Part shown: in pieces, positions 45,406-55,500 of the stretch
Layout of the letters: each line of letters begins with the position of its first letter
Numbering within the stretch: the first letter of the stretch is position 1
Origin: Hydrangea macrophylla
Lineage: Eukaryota; Streptophyta; Magnoliopsida; Cornales; Hydrangeaceae
Length of the DNA: 64,000 nucleotides
Reading direction: 5' to 3'
Assembly: GCA_033977485.1 (NCBI GenBank)
Contig: CM066995.1
Location: forward strand, 49,537,162-49,601,161
The notes under the pieces: generated by a model
Seen by the model: only the letters and a program-made list of their open reading frames with translations
Database searches by the model: none
Told to the model about the DNA's origin: nothing
Position numbers and translations under genes: made by a program

Positions 45406-47016
45406 TGTGTGCTTTTGTGCAACACCCAAGTGTAGGTGATCGTGCAAGTAGTAACTGGTAAGACCAGGTCGATCCCACAGGGAAGGATGAGAATTAAATT
45501 ACATAGATTAAACCCTAAAAGAAAAGAAAATTCAATATTTTAAGAGAAGCGTAGAACACCAAGTCCTACAATTAACAACTACTAAACTTAAAAGCAACTA
45601 AATTAAATAAACTAATGATTAACTACTTGACTAGAGCAAGATTTGAAAATTGTTTTTTTTTCTTAATAAAAGAAAGTGTTGGGATCACGCGAATCCACTA
45701 TGACTCAGCCACCTACCATGCAAATGCAATTAAGCTCAACGGAGGGCAACATCTACAGTATCCCGTATTTCTCTAAGGATATAGAATCAATAGTCCTTTC
45801 ATGACCAGGACTATATCATCACAACTAAGTGTGAAATACGCAAAGGTGGTTTAATTCAATAGTTAAGACTCTCACCGACAATGGTATTAGCATTGAGGGT
45901 GGTTTGCAAAATATATTGAAAGAAAATGCCTTAAGGCTTAACGTTTAAAGACTGTTTTGACAAACTGAGCATTTGGGGACAGTTTGATAACGAATCAGTA
46001 AAGCAGAAAGTCTTGGGGTACTGTATTAGATGTCCTCAAGAATCAGAGGTCTCGATCGATCGACGCGCTTTCGATCGATCGAACTTCTTCATCTCTCGAT
46101 CGATCGAAATATCTTCAATCGATCGACTATGTCTTTGGTCCGATCGATCGAACTACATTCGATCGATCGAACACAGGAATAAAAATACTGCATGGCAGAG
46201 GCCTGAAATCACAGTTTCATCGCGATTTCCCAACCCTGGATTACTCAGACATGGTCTGGGAAGTCTCAGATTTATTTTTAACGAAAAAGTTCATTAAAGA
46301 CATGTTTGGTTGCAAGTTTTTCATAAAAAACTCAATGATTGTAACTTAACTAGCATGCAGTACTACGAGATTGAAAGCTAAATTGTGAGTAACTAGATGT
46401 AGAAAATGAACAAAACAATAATACAGAACCTGGAACGAAGAAACTTGTATTACTATGAAAAAAATCCAAGCTTACAATGGTGAATCCTGATAAAACATAC
46501 AAAAACACAAAGAAAACTCTCTACTCTCTATGAAAACTGCTTAGAAAACAAAGTAACTCCCTTTTGGACGAAAACAAAACGATTATATATAGCCTAAACC
46601 TAATGCTAGGGTTAAAATGCTGCGTGCGCGTATAATCTAATAAAAGGCATGTTCGATCGATCGAACAACTCTCGATCGATTGAACTTCCAGAAACTTCGA
46701 TCGCTTGGACTACACTCGATCGATTGAAACGTCGATCACTAGAACCCTTCTCGATCGCTCGAACCCTGTATTTCAGCTTTGAGTTGTCTTCATCAGGATC
46801 AAGCACTTCCTTTTATCAACATTCTTCAATCTTATATACAGCAGCACTAATCTGCACAAATAATCACTAAAATAATACCACTTATCATAGTTTAATCAAT
46901 CTGTGCAAAAACTGGTATTGTAATTCAAACTGCAGATAAACAGGGGAATTGTAGACTTTTCTAGTATATTTTCCTCTTTTAGCGCGGTTGTATTTTACAA
47001 ATACCCCCGCTTGTCA
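45406..47016 (-). repeat. 3' LTR of the Athila-like element (approximate ends)
   Basis: Minus strand: begins TGACAAGCGGGGGT at 47016 right after the polypurine tract. A TATA box GGCTATATATAATCG lies at about 46594-46581. Near the far end is CCTTCCCTGTGGGATCGACC (45486-45467), a block I associate with Athila-type LTRs, then TACACTTGGGTGTTGCAC. The left end (45406) is a guess at a CA terminus. Two clusters of ATCGATCGAT motifs lie inside (46050-46175, 46650-46770). Confidence 0.6.
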
Positions 47017-47031
47017 CAACCCCCAACTAGC
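47017..47031 (-). other. Polypurine tract of the Athila-like element
   Basis: Minus strand CTAGTTGGGGGTTG, preceded by the TTGCTAGGGACTAGCAAAT block and followed by the LTR. It is the plus-strand primer site in Ty3/gypsy replication. A second GTTGGGGGTGGGA at 48795-48783 is similar. Confidence 0.65.
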
Positions 47032-49184
47032 GATTTGCTAGTCCCTAGCAATACAGCGAAAAATAAAACAAGCTTACTAATACTATAACGACTAAAATAA
47101 CAAAAATAAGACTAAAGCAACTAATCTAGTAAAATGAAAGAAACTTCCTAACTCACTTTCGCAGGAATCGCGGTTGCATTTAGCAAATGCAACAAGCCGT
47201 TAAACCCCTAGGTTTCCCTAGTGGACGAGTGTTGTCTCGTGAGGGTTTGCAGAGAATCTACCCACAAAATTCTAAATTTTAAGCTTAAACAGATATAGGA
47301 AAACTTAAAACCATTCTTTCCCATTCGACTATCAATTTAGCTCCACAAAACATATCAACCTCATACAAATCATGAAGGAATCCACATGTTCCTCATATCA
47401 CCAAGATAAATATACATATGCTTTGCATTCATGTATCCGTGTGTGTGTGAAATCAACAGTTATGTATCCAACTTTATTAATAATTGTTTAGACTATCATA
47501 CTCTTGGAACGCGTAGTTTCAACTTCGATTCTCACATGGGTTTACACTCAAAAATGAACATCTCACAGAAACTTGTTTAGAAATGATCGCTCATGGTGTG
47601 AAAACTTTAATAAGAGTGATGTTCTGGCTACTAGTGTTTCACACCGAACTCGATAAAGGACGAACATTTAGAGTAATATAGTCTCGTGAAAGGAATACCA
47701 CTTACTAGAGGAGCGAAATACCGTGGATAACTCAACTTACACTTTCATATTCAAACTACGTCATCAAGAATCATTAAGGCTTAGACAATTCGGCCTTTAT
47801 TTAGTGAGATAAAGATAAGAGGGGTAAGAAATTGCACATCCTTGGCATTTGGTTGCATTTATTTCTTCTTCATTCCAACCATCCTCTATTTTCATATATA
47901 TTTCTCTTTACTTTACTTTTTTTTTAACCTATTCAACATCTCCTTGCATATTTTCTTTTTATACAATCACTTCCACAACTACTCCCTTCTCATCACATAC
48001 CTCAACAATTTTTTAGTCACATCAGATGTGCAATCGGGTTTATAACGGTTAAAGTATAAGATGAGGGGTTTTAGGCTTGCATATTGGCAATATTCAATCA
48101 GTGTGGGAGTTAAAAGGTTCTTGAATGTTGATATATGTATATGAAAAAGGTAAGGAATGAATAACGAAGGCTTAAATCATTTTCTTAACTTCTTAGTTTT
48201 AGCACTTCAGTGTTCCCTGAGTTTTTAATTGGTAAATCCTGAACGTTCTCCTCTAATAAGCAGCCTAAATGAAGAATTTTGAGACTATCCAACGAATTTA
48301 AAGTACATTCAAGAAAAACAATTCGAATTAATGTGACAATTCCCTCAAAATTGAAGATTGGATTCAAAAGCTCACTAAGGGTTGTTAGTTTCCACTAGTT
48401 ATTCCTTGAAGCATAAAAGTCATATTAACTCTAATTTCAGTTTTCTGCATAGCTCTTAACGTGTGCAAATGATTTGGATACTAGAATGTTAAACATATGC
48501 ATTCGTCTTAGTGACATTAGAAAACGCGTGAATGTAATTCATAAAAGGATGAGATTAACATGAATGTATCATCGCTTGATAACAGCTAAACAAGGGAGAA
48601 TATTTAAAAGTATTCCACCAATAAAGTTCATAAAAACTGAATATTTTTTATTTTTTTTTAAATTGAAATTACGTTAAAATTTCTTCGTTTACGTGCGCAT
48701 TTATGATTGTATTCAATGTACAATTAAATATATCAGATTTCTAAATAACGTAAAACATGCTCAGGTGATAATCTATTTACATCCCACCCCCAACTGAAAA
48801 TCGCGATGACCACAGAAGTTGATTTTCAACAATAGATAAAAAGATATCACCTACGAAAGCAATGCAATGACTGCAAGCGTAACAATCTGTAAAGAAATAT
48901 ACAATCTCCATGCAACCAAGATCAAACGAAAGATATACAAACGTAAAATAAGCATATGATCTAGAAATAATAATAATAAAAAAAAAACATCACTTGAAAG
49001 ATAAGATAATGAGAATGACAGAGCAGTGATAATAAAATGCACACAAACTAAACCAACCAACAAAAACAAATACCCACAAAGATTACCACAGTACTAAAAT
49101 CCAAAAGACAAAAGAAGAGCAGAGAGATATAAATAAGAAAAAGAAAATACAACAAAACTCTCCAAACACTCTCAAAATCAAGAC
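47032..49184 (-). other. 3' untranslated region of the Athila-like element
   Basis: 2.15 kb, AT-rich, no conserved frame on either strand. Contains the second polypurine-like tract near 48790. Confidence 0.6.
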
Positions 49185-50645
49185 CTACACATCCTCCGCA
49201 ACACCTGATAATATCTCGATCGGTGCATCGGGGGTATCCTCAACTCCACCCTCAGCAACAGTACTAGCCGTCGCCGGGTCACTCTCAGTCATGACTGGAG
49301 GTGGTGGAAGTGGAGGCTCCACAGAAAATGGTGCTATTGAGGAAGATGGTGCAGCAGGATCAGCAGGTGGCAGTGGGGGATAAGCTGCGGATGGATCGAC
49401 AGTAGTATGTGCAGTAGGGGGAGTAGTGGTAGGTGGGACAGTGGTAGTAGGAGTAGCGTGAGGTGGAGGTGTATGTAAGGACTGATCAACCCCCAACTGA
49501 ATCAGAATAGCCTCTAGCAACGTCGTCATGTGGTCCACTCGGCCCTCGAGTCTGATCCGAGCCTCCCTCTCCTCCAGTAATAACTCATGAACAGTCGGGA
49601 GAGGCACGGAAGACAAAGACTCTCCCTGGGCCTGAGTTTGATCCTGAGATCGCTGTCTCAGCTCAAACTGTGCAACCTCCACTAGAGGATCGACCTCATC
49701 GTCGGAATCAAGCTCCTTCGCCTCTGTCGGCGTCCCTGAAGCTGCACCCTCTGTATCGGTGCCATCAGCTCTCCTCCTCTTCTCTCCAACTTTCGCTTTC
49801 CCCTTACCCTTCCTTTTCCTCCTCTGAGCGTCTGAACGACGAGAAGCTGTCTCGCCAAATCGACTACGAGCCTGAGAGGTCGCATCATCAGGTAAGGGAA
49901 GGAAGCCAGCTTGCTCGATCACCCTGTGAATGGCCCAAGCACCTTTCAGGTGCTTCTGGGCAGCAATGTAGCGAGTGGGGTGCCTCATAAAGTCAATATA
50001 TAGGCGAGGCAAACAGACTGGTAACCCCGTCCCGATGGAAAATAAAACATGAGCATACCAGGCAGCAATCTTCTCCCGGTAGGAGGTCACCAACAGACAG
50101 TTGCTCAAAGCAAGGTGGAGCATATGATAATTATCAGTCAAATAAACATCAGCAATAAGGGTCGTACCATCCCAGCTCGGTAATGCACCCCCGGTAAGCT
50201 CTCGGATAACAGCAGTCGATGAGAGCACTGGTGTGCCAGCACGGTGCGGGCATACACAATCGGGCACCTCCGGGACCCCTAGAGCAGCTGAGACGGTAGC
50301 AAGACTGAACACTATCTCCCGACCACGGAAGTATGCTCGTAGTGTGAATGCGGCATCGGGATCTCTAATCATCGTCGCGCAAGCCGCGCGAATCCACGAA
50401 AGATTCACTCTCTTCGCTTGAGAGAGCAAATCGTACCAATGTGGCATGGCTCGGTGGCGGGCGAGATACCAGGGAGTAGCGAGCCATGCCGTCTCAAGTA
50501 GTCGCTCTATCATGACCTTCCGGAATTGGAAGAAGCGTGTGAACCATTGGCGGTCGGGAGTATTCCGGAAGCCATGATGTGGGACCGGGTCAGGAATGGC
50601 TAGGTCAAAAGGCTTCTCCCTGTGATACCCTGTAACAGGGTTCAT
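49185..50645 (-). CDS. Intact ORF in the env-like position of the Athila-like element (486 aa)
   Basis: I chose ATG 50645, although the frame is open to 50855, because the upstream 70 codons are translated ATCGATCGAT repeat and a pyrimidine tract, and a splice-acceptor-like TTTCCATTTCAG ends 10 bp before this ATG. Residues 1-235 form a globular region (RKVMIERLLETAWLATPWYL; MPHWYDLLSQAKRVNLSWIR; HLALSNCLLVTSYREKIAAW) resembling what is annotated as 'putative plant transposon protein' in Athila-type elements. Then come a basic nuclear-localisation-like patch (RRKRKGKGKAKVGEKRRR), an acidic stretch (ELDSDDEVDP), a likely coiled coil (LEEREARIRLEGRVDHMTTL) and a Pro/Thr-rich tail. I see no signal peptide or membrane segment, so an envelope role is not supported. 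It has a clearly higher GC content than its neighbours and no disabling change. The function is unknown. Confidence 0.85.
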   Translation of the reverse strand: MNPVTGYHREKPFDLAIPDPVPHHGFRNTPDRQWFTRFFQFRKVMIERLLETAWLATPWYLARHRAMPHWYDLLSQAKRVNLSWIRAACATMIRDPDAAFTLRAYFRGREIVFSLATVSAALGVPEVPDCVCPHRAGTPVLSSTAVIRELTGGALPSWDGTTLIADVYLTDNYHMLHLALSNCLLVTSYREKIAAWYAHVLFSIGTGLPVCLPRLYIDFMRHPTRYIAAQKHLKGAWAIHRVIEQAGFLPLPDDATSQARSRFGETASRRSDAQRRKRKGKGKAKVGEKRRRADGTDTEGAASGTPTEAKELDSDDEVDPLVEVAQFELRQRSQDQTQAQGESLSSVPLPTVHELLLEEREARIRLEGRVDHMTTLLEAILIQLGVDQSLHTPPPHATPTTTVPPTTTPPTAHTTVDPSAAYPPLPPADPAAPSSSIAPFSVEPPLPPPPVMTESDPATASTVAEGGVEDTPDAPIEILSGVAEDV

Positions 50646-50700
50646 TGTGAAGATCCTGAAATGGAAAAGAAAAGAAACGACAATTAAAAACAGGAAACTA
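50646..50700 (-). promoter_or_regulatory. Splice-acceptor-like site before the env-position ORF
   Basis: Minus strand: a pyrimidine-rich run (CGTTTCTTTTCTTTTCCATT) ends in TCAG at 50659-50656, then GATCTTCACA and the ATG at 50645. It fits expression of the third ORF from a spliced subgenomic RNA. No donor is assigned. Confidence 0.5.
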
Positions 50701-50734
50701 AAAAGAAAATAGAAAACTGCCACTGCCCTAGTTC

Positions 50735-50810
50735 GAGCGATCGAACGTGTCTCGATCGATCGAACATGGGTCACGCTCGATCGCTTGGTACCAGCTCGAT
50801 CGATCGAGCA
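50735..50810. repeat. ATCGATCGAT palindrome cluster (spacer, part 1)
   Basis: CGAGCGATCGAAC, CTCGATCGATCGAAC, CTCGATCGCTTGG and CTCGATCGATCGAGC at ~17-25-bp spacing. Confidence 0.9.
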
Positions 50811-51174
50811 CAGTGGTGTGGCAGCAATGAGAAACACGAACGGAAAATAAAACAAAACAAGTAAACAAGATCAGGACTAATAAGAGAATGGTCAAACGAC
50901 CAATGGGGGACACCCCCCATTAAGATTCGAACAAAAATGGAAAGAGGGGGAGCTCGTGGTCTTACGTCAGGAGGTGTGTGCAGAGGGGGTGAGGGTGATG
51001 AAAAGGATGATTCAGGGAGGAGGGGTGGGACCCGGAGCCTTCAAAAATGGGGTGGATAGTAGGGGGTTGATGAGAATCGCCCCAAATCCCGCTGTCGCCG
51101 GTCGCTCGAGAGAGAGAGAGGGAGATGAAGAGAACTGATGAAGTGTACGCTGGAAGCCTCGTTTAAATACAATT

Positions 51175-51295
51175 CTCGATCGATCGAGATGTGTTCGAGC
51201 GATCGAACATTCGATCAATTGAGATGTTTCAAGCGCTCGAGACCGTGATACGTTCGATCGATTGAGATACTTTCGATCGATCGAACCTAGATTTT
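51175..51295. repeat. ATCGATCGAT palindrome cluster (spacer, part 2)
   Basis: Six diverged palindromic units (CTCGATCGATCGAG, CGAGCGATCGAAC, CGATCAATTGAG, CAAGCGCTCGAG, CGATCGATTGAG, CGATCGATCGAAC) at ~20-bp spacing. Confidence 0.9.
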
Positions 51296-51616
51296 TTTAA
51301 AACTTCACAGAATGGAAAAATTTAAGTACCCCCACTGGTTTAAGTTATTCTGGACATACAGTGAAAATGATAAACCAATCTGTGACAGGACAAGTAAGCC
51401 AAAAACTCATCCTCATAATAAATTATTGCAATTTTGATTTAAATAAAACTTTATAAAAGCATCCATATTGCAAAATTATTGCCCCCAATGGTGTTTAAGA
51501 CCTTATGTAACTAAAGAAAACGAAAATAAAACTAGAACTGAAAATACTATTGTCTAGGATTACACTTCAATTGCTCAAATACTAATGAAAAGACAAAGCA
51601 TAATTGAAGTGGGACA

Positions 51617-51931
51617 CTAATCATCTAACAAGAAGATTCCTTCTTCCACCATTGCTTCATTCCCCGCTAAATCTTCGCATGTGGAGTCCAAACAAGATGA
51701 TTCCCTTTCCCAGAACAGTCGGAAAGCAGTCAGGACATCATCGAGCAAGTCTGAAGTCTCTAAGGAATTGAAAGCCCATGCAAGAGGTGATCCCGTTAGA
51801 GACACGGATAACGGAGTAGAAATGCGCAACGGACTTTCCTCTTGCGGCGGAGTGCCTGGGGACCGTATGTAGGGCCCAAAACCATGAACCAGTTGATGTG
51901 GAAGGAATACCGAAATACCATTGAAAAACAT
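51617..51931 (-). CDS. Small open frame in the pol-to-ORF3 spacer (104 codons), unrecognised
   Basis: ATG at 51931 follows TTGTTGTCCAG and then GATTGTCACT, a layout much like that before the 486-residue ORF. The product (starting MFFNGISVFLPHQLVHGFGP) is acidic at its C-terminus (CEDLAGNEAMVEEGIFLLDD) with no known domain. It may be a spliced accessory frame or chance. Confidence 0.35.
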   Translation of the reverse strand: MFFNGISVFLPHQLVHGFGPYIRSPGTPPQEESPLRISTPLSVSLTGSPLAWAFNSLETSDLLDDVLTAFRLFWERESSCLDSTCEDLAGNEAMVEEGIFLLDD

Positions 51932-51959
51932 AGTGACAATCCTGGACAACAAAAGACAA

Positions 51960-52692
51960 TCAAACTGATATTATGATAACGGAACACAGGAAACACTGAT
52001 TAAACACAAATAAAAAACAAGGAACAGAAACAAAATACAAAGAAATGTGACTATGTTCCAACCTCACTATTGGCATAGATTCCCAAAATGCACTAGCTGG
52101 TAAGGGGCATTGGAGCCTGAATAGCAGAAAACTCAGGTGCACATAGCGGTATGGGACCAACTAGGGAACAAGGAAGTCATCGACAAAAACAAAAACGGCA
52201 TTGTGGCATTCTGGGACAACATCCTGGAGGTCATGATCTTCCCATGGCTCCCACATATCATCATTTTCCCATTATGCCATGAGTGCATCATCCACCACTC
52301 TCCCCATGTACAGGTTTTCTTCTTCATCCACATCATCGTCATCCCGAAATCCCATATTTTCATATGGATTGATGTCGAGGAGGGCCGGTGGGTATGGAAT
52401 GTACCCTTGAGCAGCATCAATGAGAGAGTGAGCTTCAGGGTCTTGATGAAACAAGGGACAGGGTGTGAGTTCACCCTCAGTCCAGGTGCCACAACGACAT
52501 TCTGAATCAGCCCATGAACCGATAGAATGAACATCATCACCTCACATCTATGCACCTGCAATCGAGTGGTTTAAGGTATAACGGATTAGAACAAAATCGC
52601 AAACACAGAAGAAAAACAGAACAAAAATGCAAAAACTAAAATACAGGGAACGATAAGGAATACAACAACAAAATGGAACTCCACTTTGGATT
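51960..52692 (-). other. Spacer after pol with an unassigned open frame
   Basis: A minus-strand stretch (about 52530-52272) reads open without an obvious ATG (SIGSWADSECRCGTWTEGEL, then acidic FRDDDDVDEEENLYMGRVVD). CGATTGCAG at about 52567-52559 could be an acceptor. The overlapping 142-codon frame (52561-52133) has poor, Met-rich composition and is probably a shadow. Confidence 0.35.
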
Positions 52693-55500
52693 TTAAGTGG
52701 GAGAATAGTTGGGCTCATCCAGCTGGATGTGCTCAACTTCAGTTAGGAAGTTCTCCAAGAACGGTTTCAATCTTTGGCCGTTGACCTTGAAACAATCATC
52801 GTTCTTTGGATTGACGAGCTCAACCGCCCCGTGTGGAAAGACAGTTTTTACAATGAACGGGCCTGTCCAACGGGAATGGAGCTTCCCTAGGAAAAGGTGG
52901 AGGCGAGAGTCGTACAGCAAAACTTTCTGCCCTGGCTCAAATGATTTACGAAAGATCGTATGATCGTGGCGAGCCTTCAACCTTTCCTTATGCAACCTTG
53001 CAGAGTCATACGCATCTCGTCGTATCTCCTCTAGTTCTGCAAGTTGGAACTTGCGTAACTGACATCCCTCTTTGATATCAAAGTTCAATAAGCGTGTCGC
53101 CCAGTAAGCTTTATGTTCAATTTCAACAGGGAGGTGGCAAGCTTTCCCGTAAACCAATCTATATGGGGACATACATAGATTTGTCTTGTAGGCAGTACGG
53201 TACGCCCATAAAGCATCGGTCAGCTTGTATGCCCAGTCTTTTCGGTTGGAGCTAACCGTATTTTCGAGAATATGCTTGATTTCTCAGTTAGCCAATTCTG
53301 CTTGCCCATTAGACTGTGGATGATAGGAAAGAGCGATTTTATGGTGGACTCTATATTTCTTGAGAAGTGACTCCAAAGGCCTATTGCAGAAATGCTTGCC
53401 TTGGTCACTTAGTAAAGCTTTCGGAGTTCCAAAACGAGATAAGATATGCTCTCTTAGGAAGGACAAGACCGTTCTATGGTCATTGCGTCTCGTTGGTATC
53501 ACTTCAACCCATTTTGATACATACTCTATAGCAAGGAGTATGTATTCACAGTTATTAGACTTGGGAAATGGGCCCATAAAATCTATGCCCCAACAATCAA
53601 ATATCTCAATTGTGATGATAGGGGATAAAGGCATAGAATTCCTTTTAGAAATAGTTCCAAGCTTTTGACAGCGTTGGCATGTCTTGCAAAAGGAATATGT
53701 ATCTTTGAAAACTGTGGGCCAGTAAAAACCGCTTTGTAGAACTTTTTACGCGGTCTTTTGTGACGCGAAGTGGCCACCGCATACCTCAGAATGGCATGAT
53801 GCTAAAATTACGGTTATATCCTCATTGGGGACGCAGCGCCTGATAACCTGGTCACCACAGTACTTGAAAAGATAGGGGTCATCAAAGAAGAAATGACGCG
53901 CGAACGAGAGGAACCGTTTTCTGTCTTGGTTTGACCAATGATTCGGTGTTTCTCCCTTGACAAGGTAGTTCACGATATCAGCATACCACGGCAGACTACT
54001 TACTGCCAGTAACTGTTCGTCCAGAAACTCATCCTTAATGGATTGGGATTCAGTATTGTCGACAAAAGTCAACCGTGACAAATGGTCCACAACCACATTC
54101 TCTACTCCTTTCTTATCTTTGATTGTTAGATCAAACTCTTGGAGTAAGAGTATCCAGCGAATGAGCCGTTGTTTAGCGTCTTTCTTAGACAATAGATACT
54201 TGAGGGCCGAATGATCTGTAAAACAGACTATTGGTGACCCTATCATATAAGACCTAAACTTATCCAAGGCGAATACTACAGCCAACAACTCCTTTTCAGT
54301 AGTTGTATAATTCATTTGAGCTTCATTCAAAGTTCGGCTGGCATAGTATATCACATATGGCTTCTTGTCCTTTCTCTGGCCTAGGACCGCGCCAATGGCG
54401 TAATCACTAGCATCGCACATTAATTCGAAAGGCAAACTCCAGTCGGGTGCCTGTATTATAGGTGCGGAGGTGAGGAGCTCTTTTAGATCCTCGAAGGACT
54501 TTTGGCAACTTTCTGACCACTCGAATGGTGCATCTTTGACAAGAAGTTGACAAAGAGGTCGAGAGATTGCACTGAAATTCTGGATAAACCGACGATAAAA
54601 TCCCGCATGCTCCAAGAATGAATGGATGTCTCTCACTGTACGGGGGACAGGTAGATTTGAGATTATGTCGATTTTGGCCTTATCCACTTGGATTCCTTCA
54701 TCGGAGATTATATGGCCGAGGACTATTCCCTTAGTCACCATAAAGTGACACTTTTCCCAATTCAAAACTAGGTGTTTGTCCTCACATCGCATTAATACCT
54801 GCTCGAGATTGCTGAGGCAATCTTCAAAGCTATGGCCAAATACTGAGAAATCATCCATGAAGACTTCGAGGATGTTTTCGACTATGTCACTGAAAATGCT
54901 TAGCATGCACCGCTGAAAGGTAGCCGGTGCATTACATAAGCCAAAAGGTATTCGATGGTAGGCAAATGTACCAAATGGACAAGTGAATGTGGTTTTCTCC
55001 TGATCTTCAGGAGCAATTTCAATTTGATTATATCCACTATATCCATCCAAAAAGCAGTAATACTTGTGACCTGCCACCCGTTCTAGCATTTGGTCCATGA
55101 ATGGCAAAGGAAAATGGTCTTTTCGGGTCACAGTATTCAACTTTCTGTAGTCAATACACATCCTCCATCCAGTGGGGATACGTGTTGGTACCAATTCACC
55201 ATCTTTATTTGGGATGACCGTTATGCCTGCTTTCTTTGGAACCACTTGGGTTGGACTGACCCAAGGACTATCAGATATCAGATAAATCATCCCAACATCA
55301 AGTAGTTTGAGCACTTCCTTTTTAACTACTTCTTGCATGTTAGGATTCAGACGCCTTTGCATTTGCCTTGAGGGTCTAGCGTCTTCCTCCAGATATATCT
55401 TATGAGTGTATATGGATGGGCTTATGCCTTTGAGGTCCGCAATCGTCCATCCCATAGCATCCTTATGCTTGGTCAGTGTGGACACGCGGAATCGGACCAC
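52693..55500 (-). pseudogene. Athila-like pol: RT, RNase H, integrase (two stop codons)
   Basis: One frame runs the full 2.8 kb with only two stops. Counting from the Met at 55500: RT has [10 protein letters not shown] (Asp152) and FMDDFSV (Asp216, Asp217); RNase H has [10 protein letters not shown] (Asp363), [10 protein letters not shown] (Glu404), [10 protein letters not shown] (Asp429) and DHLSRL (Asp472); integrase has a zinc-finger HxxxxxxH/CxxC region ([22 protein letters not shown]), then WGIDFMGPFP (Asp640), LSDQGKHF (Asp699) and NGQAELAN (Glu735), a DD35E spacing. The stops are TAA at codon 585 (53748-53746) and TGA at codon 739 (53286-53284). The C-terminus includes [20 protein letters not shown]. 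Protease and gag are missing because the Tat LTR cuts the element at 55507. Confidence 0.95.

Noticed and set aside
49670..49990. Plus-strand frame opposite the env-position ORF
   Set aside because: Shadow of the GC-rich minus-strand gene; no family features.
50646..50855. N-terminal 70-codon extension of the 486-residue ORF
   Set aside because: It translates palindromic ATCGATCGAT repeat and a pyrimidine tract that looks like a splice acceptor; the internal ATG at 50645 is the better start.
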